Assembly: GCA_030591305.1 (NCBI GenBank)
Contig: JAUVBI010000063.1
Location: forward strand, 1-13,356
DNA: 13,356 nucleotides
Origin: Pseudomonadota bacterium
Lineage (GTDB): Bacteria; Pseudomonadota; Gammaproteobacteria; Pseudomonadales; Halieaceae
Direction: 5' to 3'
Part shown: one piece after another, positions 6,660 through 13,356 of the stretch
How positions within the stretch are numbered: the stretch's first letter is position 1
How the letters are laid out: each line of letters begins with the position of its first letter
Program-made: the position numbers and the translations under genes
The notes under the pieces: model-generated
Databases searched by the model: none
What the model saw: the letters and a program-made list of their open reading frames with translations, nothing else
Told to the model about the DNA's origin: nothing

Positions 6660-7964
6660 ATGCCGAGGCAGAGCACACGATTTTTATTGCTGGCTATCTT
6701 GTCACTGTTATTTTCCTCAAGTGTGTGGGCAGACCTACCCTCATTTTATGGCAAGGATTTTGCCCGGGAGGGGGCGAGCTGGCGGGATGTCAGCCCCCCA
6801 CGCGAGGCGCGGGCTCCAGTTGAGGCCCAATCCAGGCCGGAAATGGCTTATCAGCGCCAGCTCGATGGTTTTGAATCCATAGGGGGCCCCTATGCGCAAA
6901 ATCTGTCGGAACCTCTAATGGGCCTTGGCAGATATTATGCAAACAAGGGCGAGTACGAACGGGCAGTACAGCTGTTTCGGCGGGCTTTGCACATCGTCCG
7001 GTTAAACGACGGTTTATACAGCGAACAGCAGGCACCTTTTGTACGGGAGTTGTTAGATACCATTCGGCTTTCGGGGGATTTGGAGGCACTTGATGACCGC
7101 TACGATTATTTTTTTCGGCTTTACGGCAATGGCCAGCCGCCCTTCACCCCCCTGCGTATGCGTGCCAGCCTTGAGTACCTGCGCTGGCAGAGAGAGGCAC
7201 TTCGCCTGGAATTTGACAACCAGGCGAAAAAACGCTTGCTGGAACTGTATCAACTCAACGACAGCTTGTTGACGGCCATCTGGGCAAGTGTGGCCACGTC
7301 ACAGGAAGACCAGTGGAACTTGACTGTGAGTCAAATTCGCAACCTTTACCTGTTGCTGTCAATTATTAGCCCGCGGTTGACGATGTCCGGGCCCGGGGCG
7401 GGCAGTATGGTCAGCACAGTGGCCGCCCAGAATGGAGATATTGATTTTGACCAGAAACGACTGGAGACCATTCAGCGAGGCACGTTGAGTCGCGGTGAGT
7501 CGGTGCTGCAGAGATACATCGGTGCCGCAGAAACTGGGTATGTAGCAATAATAACCCCGCAGCGAGCCAGGGCCATCCTGGAATTGGCGGACTGGTACCA
7601 GTGGAATGGCAATAATCGTCGGGCCCGTGAGCAGTATTCGATGGTAGTGAAGTTGCTTGTTGAAGCTGGAGAGGAGGAGTTGATGCAGGCCTGGTTTGGG
7701 GAGCCAGTGGAGTTACCCGACAACGGCGCTTTCTGGCAGCCCCCGGTGGTTGTGCCGGGTGTTGATTCTTCGATTGTCACCGCCACATACGATGTTACAG
7801 CCAAGGGCAAGGTAAGAAATCTTACGGTGGGCTCCGCCGACCAGGCCCCCCTTCATCAATTTAAACGTGCATTGAGAAATACGCGGTTTCGGCCCCGCTA
7901 TGACGCCAGTGGCGAACCGGTCTTTGTCGAGAAATTAATACGGAAGTACCATCGGTACGACTGA
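6660..7964 (+). CDS. Exported TPR protein with a TonB-like C-terminal domain
   Basis: The 434-residue protein begins with a clear signal sequence: basic MPRQSTR, a hydrophobic stretch at 8-22, and a VWA|D cleavage site near 24. Residues about 81-115 (LMGLGRYYANKGEYERAVQLFRRAL) form a TPR hairpin. Later helical stretches, such as RARAILELADWYQWNGNNRR near 302-321, also look TPR-like. The last 65 residues (about 370-434: VTATYDVTAKGKVRNLTV, then FKRALRNTRFRPRYDASGEPV) match the TonB C-terminal fold pattern, with the typical RFRP-(x)n-G-P-V ending. The Pro-rich spacer and permanent N-terminal anchor of true TonB are absent, and no exbB or exbD lies nearby, so it is more likely a periplasmic binding or scaffold protein than an energy transducer. 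ATG 6660 has little Shine-Dalgarno. An in-frame GTG at 6648 sits 5 bases after GAGG (6639-6642) and is a real alternative that would still keep the signal peptide. Substrate and pathway are unknown. Confidence 0.82.
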   Translation: MPRQSTRFLLLAILSLLFSSSVWADLPSFYGKDFAREGASWRDVSPPREARAPVEAQSRPEMAYQRQLDGFESIGGPYAQNLSEPLMGLGRYYANKGEYERAVQLFRRALHIVRLNDGLYSEQQAPFVRELLDTIRLSGDLEALDDRYDYFFRLYGNGQPPFTPLRMRASLEYLRWQREALRLEFDNQAKKRLLELYQLNDSLLTAIWASVATSQEDQWNLTVSQIRNLYLLLSIISPRLTMSGPGAGSMVSTVAAQNGDIDFDQKRLETIQRGTLSRGESVLQRYIGAAETGYVAIITPQRARAILELADWYQWNGNNRRAREQYSMVVKLLVEAGEEELMQAWFGEPVELPDNGAFWQPPVVVPGVDSSIVTATYDVTAKGKVRNLTVGSADQAPLHQFKRALRNTRFRPRYDASGEPVFVEKLIRKYHRYD

Positions 7965-7975
7965 GGCGGCAACAG

Positions 7976-7983
7976 GCCTAGGC
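7976..7983. other. Palindrome GCCTAGGC at the convergent gene end
   Basis: The TPR/TonB-like gene stops at 7964 and the methyltransferase gene stops at 7978 on the other strand. The 13-base gap is followed by GCCTAGGC, which holds the minus-strand TAG. The gap is too short for a conventional terminator, and no T-run is seen. Confidence 0.6.
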
Positions 7984-8556
7984 GTTCTCGATAAGCATAA
8001 GCGCGCCCTGGGCTTTGATACTGGCACCTTTTGCCTGCCAGTCAATAAGTTCAGCGCAGTGTTTCTCTATGCAGTGGTTGGCCATGACGAAAAAGGGAGC
8101 TCGCTCCGGGTCGGCGATAAGAATTTGCTTTACACCGGCCTCTACTGCTCTATCCACAAGCTCGCTTACCGGTTTGGCCAGTTCATCCCAGAAGCAGATG
8201 TCAGCGGCTATCAACATATCGAAGCGGGCGAGTTGTTCGACACTCAGATGCTCGAAACGGGAGACCAGTGTGGTGGTTTCAACGCGGTTTAAGTGCGCAA
8301 CAGTCTTCAGGTAGGGAAAGACATTGGCATCCGCGTCCACTGAAACAACCCTGGCGCCCAGTGTTTTGGCACACCAGATGCCCGAAATTCCCCAGCCACA
8401 GCCGACATCTATCACCGACTTGCAATGTTCGGTGGGGTTCTTCTTCAGGTAGTCGATAAGCAGGCAGCTGGATTTCCACAGCTTATTGCCATGTATTGAC
8501 GGGTTGATATCCTTGCGCTTTACCCGGCGAATGGCCGGGTGTGAGCTTGTGGGCAT
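7978..8556 (-). CDS. Class I SAM-dependent methyltransferase (ETFB-lysine/FAM86-like group)
   Basis: A 192-residue Rossmann-fold methyltransferase. SAM-binding motif I is VIDVGCGWG (48-56). The acidic end of the second strand is VSVDAD (Asp74). The motif IV region is AADICFWDEL (117-126), and a later strand reads LIADPERAP (146-154). The ADPERAP motif and the short length recall bacterial relatives of the METTL20/FAM86 protein-lysine methyltransferases, where a DPGRA motif is common. The substrate here is unproven. Start choice: the frame opens at TTG 8604, but that codon has no Shine-Dalgarno. ATG 8556 gives MPTSSHPAIRRVKRKDINPSIHGNKLW, which fits how such proteins usually begin. It lies 57 bases after the stop of the DUF3604 gene on the same strand and may share its transcript. 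No signal peptide is seen, so it is cytoplasmic and unlikely to act directly on the exported neighbour after export. Confidence 0.85.
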   Translation of the reverse strand: MPTSSHPAIRRVKRKDINPSIHGNKLWKSSCLLIDYLKKNPTEHCKSVIDVGCGWGISGIWCAKTLGARVVSVDADANVFPYLKTVAHLNRVETTTLVSRFEHLSVEQLARFDMLIAADICFWDELAKPVSELVDRAVEAGVKQILIADPERAPFFVMANHCIEKHCAELIDWQAKGASIKAQGALMLIENA

Positions 8557-8613
8557 GACAATGCCACGGAACCGATGTTCTGTGCGTGGTTTGCTGGAAG
8601 TCAAAGAGGGTGC

Positions 8614-10656
8614 CTATGTTTGCGGGTTTATCCATATCGGAGACGTCCAGGCTCTCTCCTGGATAAGAGGAGAATAAAACGGTTCTTCGCTCTCGTCCAG
8701 ACAACAGCGCCCGTAAACATCGCCAATGGCACCCTCATCTTGTAGCTGGGCTGTTTTAGCTGCCGCCTGCACTGCACAGTTTTCCGCAAATGGATTGACG
8801 CCCGCAGCCTGGCAATGCCTGGTGCTCCAGCGACAGCTTTGATTTTCCAATACGCGAACATAGTAAAATGCACTCTCGCTGGCGTTGTACTGTGGATCTC
8901 GCCAGACAGTACACAGGTTTTTAAAACCACTGCCGGTCACGGCACAACTCTCAGTATTTACACCGCCGCTGGTGTCTGCTGAGCCCGCCACGTCGTAGAC
9001 TTTTTCGTGGGTATTGCCCTGTTTGTCCAGCCAGCCCTTAATGATCTGGATACGCTGTAGGTCGGTGCCCGGGTGCCCGGTTATGCCGGGGTCTTTTATC
9101 GCACTGACCAGGAATGCGGGTGATTGTTGCGGGGCGGTGAGCTCACTGCCCATGGGCACGCCCGCAGCGTAGGCTTTTTCTATCATTTCAGGGTCGGCAC
9201 AAAGGTCACTGGCCAACTCGGGGGCCGCAAAAAATCGCACCACGGGGCGGGTTCCACTGGTGGCGTAGGCCTCCTTGTTGCGCATGGCGTGAAAAATAGA
9301 GTCCCTGGAGTTTTCCTCTGCCCAGACCACGGCGAGGCCACCGGGGTTGTCAAAGAAATGGTCCTGGACATTTCGATAGCCGGAATCCCTGCGACCCAGG
9401 TGTCCCCGGTAGTTGTCTTCCTCGGCTCCGCCTGGAGTTGCGCTGTGTGTGTCGGTACTGCCGATGAAACCCATCTTAAAGGGGTTAATGCCTGAGCGTC
9501 GCTCAAGTGCCAGGCCATCCTTGAGTGCATTGCGAACCATATTTCGTCGACTAAATTGGTCTATCGATACGGCTTCACCCACCTCGGTTTGCATCTTTCC
9601 ATAGACCGTGCCCAACATGGCCAGGTTGTCCGAGGGGGCCTGCTCAAAAGTACACAGTTCATCTTCGGTCGCGACACCACGCCCCAGCAGGCGGTCGAAG
9701 CGGCATTCACTGGCGGCTTTGTGCTGTACCAACTCCACCAGGGGCTCGAAAAATAATCGCTCTTCGGCCTGCTTTTCATTGAGAGGGTCGGGGAACATCA
9801 GTCCACGACTGAGATTTGAGTTGTGCGGAATTGACATCACATCACAGCCCTTATTGCCTTCAATACACTCTTCCCGAAGGCGTCGCCACAATTCAGGAAA
9901 ATTCATGGAGCCCGTGTCATAGGTTGAAATAGCTGTATCTGTTACCCGTTCGTTACGAAAAATGACATTTCTGTGCAGGTTTGCATAGTCGGGGGCGTCA
10001 GTATATTCGTAGGCGATAAACGTGGTGAAGCTGCAGTCGCTGCTGCGATCATAGTGTGCGTTTGCAGCGTCTTGTGTGCGGCCCCAGGCGGCCTTGTGCG
10101 CCTCGTCACAATCTCCCAGTGTGCAGACAAAGGACTGCTCTTTTTGCGCCGCCGTATCGAGCACGCCCAAACTTACCCAGTAATTTGCCGCCAATAGTTG
10201 AATCGGAAAATATTCGCTGCGGGTGGCGATGCACGCGGGAAACCAGTAGGCGAGTGTAGAGGAGTCCCCGGTGCAAAGCTCAACCGGACCGAGGAACTCC
10301 GAGTGATCGGTAACAGCGGTAAAGTCCAGGGGTCTCTGTATTTGCACGGTGGTACTTTGATTGGCATCGGCATCGGAGATTGTAATGGGCTCCCCCTTGG
10401 CGTAGCGATAGGCGGCCCAGGGGTCATTGCGCTGGCTTGAGACATAGCTGTCGAAGGAATAACTGGTGTGCACGTGCAGGTCGCCGAAGAACGGGTGTTT
10501 ACTGGAAGAATAATGATCGCATGGCTCCCTGCTTTCAGTTCGCTCAAAAGGCAGGGCTTGGGCCCCGGCATGGCTGGACAGCGACAGTACCAACGCCGCG
10601 GCAACTGTGCGCAGCGCCCCCCCACGTGAAAGAGTGTTAATTATTTTATTATCCAC
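8614..10656 (-). CDS. Exported DUF3604 protein (PHP-like metallohydrolase fold)
   Basis: A 680-residue protein with an N-terminal signal sequence (hydrophobic AAALVLSLSSHAGAQA, cleavage near residue 34). The mature part begins with FFGDLHVHTSYSFDSY, where His61 and His63 form the HxH pair typical of the polymerase-and-histidinol-phosphatase (PHP) fold seen in DUF3604. Further likely metal ligands are Asp117-His118 (TDHSEF), His278 (SIPHNSN) and Asp402/His404 (GSTDTHSATPGG). Eighteen cysteines are spread along the chain, including a CC pair near the end, which suggests disulfides in the periplasm or outside the cell. Family members are large, often secreted proteins of unknown reaction. A hydrolase role is inferred from the metal site only. 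GTG 10656 is preceded by AGGAGA (10669-10664) with a 7-base gap. The adjacent GTG 10659 has only a 4-base gap. The methyltransferase gene follows on the same strand. Confidence 0.92.
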   Translation of the reverse strand: MDNKIINTLSRGGALRTVAAALVLSLSSHAGAQALPFERTESREPCDHYSSSKHPFFGDLHVHTSYSFDSYVSSQRNDPWAAYRYAKGEPITISDADANQSTTVQIQRPLDFTAVTDHSEFLGPVELCTGDSSTLAYWFPACIATRSEYFPIQLLAANYWVSLGVLDTAAQKEQSFVCTLGDCDEAHKAAWGRTQDAANAHYDRSSDCSFTTFIAYEYTDAPDYANLHRNVIFRNERVTDTAISTYDTGSMNFPELWRRLREECIEGNKGCDVMSIPHNSNLSRGLMFPDPLNEKQAEERLFFEPLVELVQHKAASECRFDRLLGRGVATEDELCTFEQAPSDNLAMLGTVYGKMQTEVGEAVSIDQFSRRNMVRNALKDGLALERRSGINPFKMGFIGSTDTHSATPGGAEEDNYRGHLGRRDSGYRNVQDHFFDNPGGLAVVWAEENSRDSIFHAMRNKEAYATSGTRPVVRFFAAPELASDLCADPEMIEKAYAAGVPMGSELTAPQQSPAFLVSAIKDPGITGHPGTDLQRIQIIKGWLDKQGNTHEKVYDVAGSADTSGGVNTESCAVTGSGFKNLCTVWRDPQYNASESAFYYVRVLENQSCRWSTRHCQAAGVNPFAENCAVQAAAKTAQLQDEGAIGDVYGRCCLDESEEPFYSPLIQERAWTSPIWINPQT

Positions 10657-10799
10657 CACCTAATCTCCTGTATTCAATTTATGCATCGCACCTAAATATG
10701 CAAAAAGTGTACCTGTCGATTTTTTACCCGGCTTAATTCAAGGTTTCTGATCAGTTAATATTAGAGAGTAACACTGGATAGTTATTTTGGAGTTCAACT

Positions 10800-10901
10800 A
10801 TGTATATCCGAAGCAGGCTTATGGTTGGAGTGCCAACTAATATGAAAGCTTTTAAATGTTGTCAGCCTGAACTCAAAAACAGGCAGGGGGCTCTCCATTG
10901 A
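10800..10901 (+). CDS. Candidate small ORF, 33 residues, unrecognised
   Basis: ATG 10800 is preceded by GGAG (10789-10792) with a 7-base gap, an ordinary ribosome-binding arrangement. AT-rich TTAATATTAG lies about 40 bases upstream. The product would begin MYIRSRLMVGVPTNMKAF, contain a Cys-Cys pair (residues 20-21) and end QGALH. It has no signal peptide, membrane segment or family match that I recognise. It lies alone on the plus strand between two minus-strand genes. It may be chance. Confidence 0.2.
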   Translation: MYIRSRLMVGVPTNMKAFKCCQPELKNRQGALH

Positions 10902-10948
10902 TAACCCCAAAGGCTCGCGATAGCAAGTACGTCCTTCGCCTGATAGTG

Positions 10949-10962
10949 AAAACGTTCGTTTT
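10949..10962. repeat. Palindrome AAAACG-TT-CGTTTT
   Basis: A perfect 6-base inverted repeat with a 2-base centre. It lies between genes and could be an operator, or a small hairpin if transcribed. No regulator is suggested by the sequence. Confidence 0.35.
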
Positions 10963-10990
10963 GTTAATATCAAGGGCGCCATCATCGTGG

Positions 10991-11039
10991 AGGGCGTTTA
11001 AGGAAAGCCCTAGAGTTGTAATGCTGCCTGGCGTTACAA
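10991..11039. repeat. Two adjacent inverted repeats downstream of the cold-shock gene
   Basis: AGGGC (10991-10995) pairs with GCCCT (11007-11011), and TTGTAA (11016-11021) pairs with TTACAA (11034-11039). They lie 25-75 bases past the stop of the minus-strand cold-shock gene, where a transcript end is expected. Neither is followed by a clear T-run, so an intrinsic terminator is possible but not established. Confidence 0.3.
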
Positions 11040-11063
11040 GATGATGGATTATGCCCCGGTTTT

Positions 11064-11546
11064 TTACTCCAGCCCTTCAACATCCTCAGCCTGTGGGCCT
11101 TTATCGCTGTCGGATACCACGTAGCTAACGCGCTGGCCATCGCGCAGGCTGCGGCGACCTTCACCCCGGATGGAGCGGAAGTGTACGAATATTTCCTCGC
11201 CATTGTCGCGCGTAATAAAGCCAAAGCCCTTGGTCACGTTGAACCATTTAACTTCGCCTTCCTCTCTGTCAGCAGAATCAAAGTTTTTAGCCGGTGCTTT
11301 TGCCGCCGCTTTTTTGGCAGGTTTTTTCGAAGGCTGTTTGGCGGGTTTCTTTGTAGGCTGTGAAGTTGTAGTAGCAGAAGCCGGGCTGAATTTAATAGAT
11401 GTCAACAGGGCGGTGGCGATGGTTGCTGCAGAAAAAGCCCCAAATATGATAAGAAAAGGGGTGTTGCCCCCGTGGGTAAACCCCAGAAGGGCGGAAGCTG
11501 CGGTGGCGACAAGCAGGCTGATGATAAGCTTTCCAGTAACGCTCAT
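11064..11546 (-). CDS. Cold-shock-domain protein with N-terminal membrane segments and basic linker
   Basis: A 160-residue protein in three parts. Residues about 5-24 (KLIISLLVATAASALLGF) and 29-49 (TPFLIIFGAFSAATIATALL) are strongly hydrophobic and should form a two-helix hairpin. Residues 58-87 are a Thr/Pro/Lys/Ala linker (TKKPAKQPSKKPAKKAAAK). Residues about 97-158 are a complete cold-shock domain with GEVKWFN, the RNP1 motif KGFGFI (106-111) and the RNP2-like IFVHF (119-123), which normally bind single-stranded RNA or DNA. Ordinary CspA-type proteins are about 70 residues and soluble. Start ATG 11546 has a strong AAGAGGA (11558-11552) 5 bases away. The frame extends upstream to 11621, but that part lacks a comparable signal. 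The probable role is nucleic-acid binding at the inner membrane, with the domain on the cytoplasmic side. It lies 178 bases downstream of valS on the same strand and may have its own promoter. Confidence 0.88.
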   Translation of the reverse strand: MSVTGKLIISLLVATAASALLGFTHGGNTPFLIIFGAFSAATIATALLTSIKFSPASATTTSQPTKKPAKQPSKKPAKKAAAKAPAKNFDSADREEGEVKWFNVTKGFGFITRDNGEEIFVHFRSIRGEGRRSLRDGQRVSYVVSDSDKGPQAEDVEGLE

Positions 11547-11580
11547 TGTAATCCTCTTAGATGTAGTGTGTAGATTGTAA

Positions 11581-11593
11581 GGCCTGTATGGCC
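11581..11593. repeat. Small inverted repeat GGCC-TGTAT-GGCC in the cold-shock gene leader
   Basis: It lies 35-47 bases upstream of the cold-shock ATG on the minus strand. It could form a short leader hairpin near the ribosome-binding site. The stem is only 4 bases. Confidence 0.25.
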
Positions 11594-11691
11594 GGTGCAT
11601 AGTGCCGCGCAAGCTTACCACTAATGGAAGCGGCTGGCAGGGTTGGCATCAAAATAGATGTTCTCATTAGTACTCTTGTTCTAAACTTTGG

Positions 11692-11706
11692 AGGCTGCTA
11701 CAGCCT
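11692..11706 (-). terminator. Possible hairpin downstream of valS
   Basis: On the minus strand AGGCTG-TAG-CAGCCT forms a perfect 6-base stem with a 3-base loop, 19 bases past the valS stop (11725). The following bases (CCAAAGTTTAG) are not a T-run, so this is a weak terminator candidate or only a pause or stability hairpin. Confidence 0.3.
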
Positions 11707-11724
11707 GTTGCTACTCACTGTCAG

Positions 11725-13356
11725 CTACATATCCCGGATACGCTGGGCCTGATCCTGCAGTTTTTTTAAGGCCTGTTGGTGCGCCCGTACCTTGTCGCGT
11801 TCTTTTTCCACTACTGCTGCCGGGGCTTTATCGACAAAGGATGCGTTGGATAATTTACCCTCTATGCGGGAAATGTCCTTCTCCAGTTTGTCTATCTCTT
11901 TTGCCAGTCTGGCCAGTTCGGCGTCTTTGTCAATCAGGTCCGCCATGGGCACCAGTATTTCAAGATTGCCCACCAGAGCGGTGGCGGAAAGAGGTGCCTC
12001 CTCACCTTCATTCAGCCAGGCTACCTTGGAGAGCTTGGCCAGTTTTTTGAGGAACACTTCGTTTTGTTCGAGTCGGGTTTTATCATCGGCGTCACCACCT
12101 TTCAGGTATACCATCAACTCCTTGCCCGGGGAAATATTCATCTCGCCGCGAATATTTCGAATACCTAGGATGACATCTTTGAGCCACTCTATATCTGTAT
12201 TTGCAGCGCTGTCTATGCTGCTCGCATCGCAGACCGGATAGGGTTGCAACATAATGGTAGGGCCCGGTTTTCCCGCCAGGGGGGCAACGGTTTGCCAGAT
12301 TTCTTCGGTGATAAAAGGCATAAACGGGTGCAGTAGTCGCAGCCAGGCTTCCAGTACGCGAATGAGTGTACGCCGGGTGCCTCGTTTGGTCGCCTCGGCT
12401 GCAGATTCGTCCCACAATACCGGCTTGGAAAGTTCAAGATACCAGTCGCAGTATTCGTTCCAGATGAACTCGTATAGCGCCTGTGAGGCGTGATCGAAAC
12501 GGTAGTTGGCCATCGCATTGGCCACTTGTTTTTCGGTCTCCTGCAGTTTGGATATAATCCAGCGGTCGGCCAGGGTCAGGTCTACCTCGGTGGAGTCGTC
12601 CAGGGCGCAATCTTCATTCTCGCAATTCATCAATACATAGCGAGCGGCGTTCCAGATCTTATTGCAGAAGTTTTTGTAGCCCTCTATACGTCCAATATCG
12701 AACTTGATATCGCGCCCGGTGGAAGCCAGTGAGTAGTAGGTGAAGCGCAGGGCATCGGTGCCGTAGGCGTCTATGCCCTCTGGAAATTGTTTGCGGGTGG
12801 ATTTTTCTGCCTTTTTCGCGAGGCGTGGCTGCATCATGCCGCTGGTGCGTTTCTCAATCAGTGCTTCCAGGTCTATGCCATCAATAAGATCAATGGGGTC
12901 GATGACGTTGCCCTTTGACTTGGACATTTTCTGACCTTCATTATCACGTACCAGGCCGTGTACATATACCGTGTGGAAGGGGACTTCTTTACGAAAATGC
13001 AGGGTCATCATAATCATTCTGGCAACCCAGAAGAAGATAATGTCAAAGCCAGTCACCAGCACAGAGCTGGGATGGAAGGTGGCGAGGTCTTCTGTGCCCT
13101 CGGGCCAGCCCAGGGTGGAAAATGTCCACAGGGCGGAGGAGAACCATGTGTCCAGTACATCGTCGTCCTGCTTGAGGGCGAGATCGTCGGCGAGATTGTT
13201 CTGCGACCTCACATCGGCCTCGCTGTCGCCCACGTAGATATTTCCCGCCTCGTCATACCAGGCGGGAATTCGATGGCCCCACCACAACTGGCGGCTGATG
13301 CACCAGTCTTGTATGTCGCGCATCCAGGCAAAATAGGTGTTTTCCCATTGCTTGGG
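11725..13356 (-). CDS. valS: Valyl-tRNA synthetase, C-terminal part (5' truncated by window edge)
   Basis: Charges tRNA-Val in the cytoplasm. The frame is open to the right edge, and about 543 residues are present out of roughly 950 expected. The ATG at 13323 is an internal Met. The visible part starts [20 protein letters not shown] and [15 protein letters not shown], typical of the class I synthetase core. It contains the KMSKS loop (nt 12930-12916), then [22 protein letters not shown] and [16 protein letters not shown], which lead into the anticodon-binding helical domain ([13 protein letters not shown]). The chain ends in the Lys/Glu-rich coiled-coil arm of ValRS (about nt 11930-11730: [19 protein letters not shown]). 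The N-terminal HIGH motif and most of the editing domain lie outside the window. The sequence matches E. coli ValS closely by eye. A hairpin and then the cold-shock gene follow. Confidence 0.97.
   Translation of the reverse strand, partial: PKQWENTYFAWMRDIQDWCISRQLWWGHRIPAWYDEAGNIYVGDSEADVRSQNNLADDLALKQDDDVLDTWFSSALWTFSTLGWPEGTEDLATFHPSSVLVTGFDIIFFWVARMIMMTLHFRKEVPFHTVYVHGLVRDNEGQKMSKSKGNVIDPIDLIDGIDLEALIEKRTSGMMQPRLAKKAEKSTRKQFPEGIDAYGTDALRFTYYSLASTGRDIKFDIGRIEGYKNFCNKIWNAARYVLMNCENEDCALDDSTEVDLTLADRWIISKLQETEKQVANAMANYRFDHASQALYEFIWNEYCDWYLELSKPVLWDESAAEATKRGTRRTLIRVLEAWLRLLHPFMPFITEEIWQTVAPLAGKPGPTIMLQPYPVCDASSIDSAANTDIEWLKDVILGIRNIRGEMNISPGKELMVYLKGGDADDKTRLEQNEVFLKKLAKLSKVAWLNEGEEAPLSATALVGNLEILVPMADLIDKDAELARLAKEIDKLEKDISRIEGKLSNASFVDKAPAAVVEKERDKVRAHQQALKKLQDQAQRIRDM

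Larger units (their letters stand above)
10657..11063. other. Intergenic region between the DUF3604 and cold-shock-domain genes
   Basis: About 400 bases hold no convincing conserved gene. The right end should carry the 3' end of the cold-shock gene and the left end the DUF3604 promoter (minus strand). AT-rich tracts near 10680-10740 may include promoter elements, such as TTGCAT and TAAATT on the minus strand about 16 bases apart, but the match is weak. An 8-base palindrome CTGATCAG lies at 10747-10754. A small ORF and several inverted repeats are listed separately. Confidence 0.6.

Noticed and set aside
8557..8604. Upstream extension of the methyltransferase to TTG 8604
   Set aside because: There is no Shine-Dalgarno, and the extra residues add no family feature. 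ATG 8556 is preferred, though not proven.
10794..10985. Minus-strand frame of 63 codons in the intergenic region
   Set aside because: No ribosome-binding site that I can see and no recognisable family; composition looks like noncoding sequence.
11170..11580. Plus-strand frame of 136 codons opposite the cold-shock gene
   Set aside because: Its apparent order comes from the Lys/Ala-rich linker read backwards. The minus strand has the RNP motifs and a strong Shine-Dalgarno.

Overview
The window looks like a marine, lipid-storing gammaproteobacterium. RapA is essentially a gammaproteobacterial protein, and the valyl-tRNA synthetase reads very close to the enterobacterial and pseudomonad type. 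The mix of a wax ester synthase/DGAT, a RhlG-type short-chain dehydrogenase and a DUF3604 protein recalls Cellvibrionales-like oceanic bacteria such as Halieaceae or Spongiibacteraceae. That placement is inference from gene content, not from a phylogenetic marker. No mobile elements, tRNAs, rRNAs or CRISPR arrays were seen, and the gene order looks chromosomal.

Layout, left to right. Positions 1-1303 (plus strand): the C-terminal part of an AraC-family regulator, then an SDR oxidoreductase whose Shine-Dalgarno overlaps the regulator's stop codon. Positions 1300-6493 (minus strand): a tightly overlapping three-gene unit transcribed WS/DGAT acyltransferase -> TatD-family hydrolase -> RapA, joined by an ATGA and a TAATG overlap. 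The rapA and SDR genes converge and share their stop codons in a CCTAGG palindrome. Positions 6494-6659: a divergent promoter region with inverted repeats. Positions 6660-7964 (plus): a secreted TPR protein with a TonB-like C-terminal domain. Positions 7978-10656 (minus): a secreted, cysteine-rich DUF3604 (PHP-like) protein followed by a class I SAM methyltransferase. Positions 10657-11063: an intergenic stretch with one candidate 33-residue ORF and several inverted repeats. Positions 11064-11546 (minus): a cold-shock-domain protein with two predicted N-terminal membrane helices and a basic linker. Positions 11725-13356 (minus): the C-terminal part of valyl-tRNA synthetase, cut by the window edge.

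The most unusual features are the Lys/Pro-rich tail on the WS/DGAT enzyme, encoded by an in-frame hexanucleotide tandem repeat, and the apparently membrane-anchored cold-shock-domain protein. I see no clear multi-gene defence or mobile system. The candidate novelty lies in protein architectures and in the coupling of lipid synthesis to rapA.
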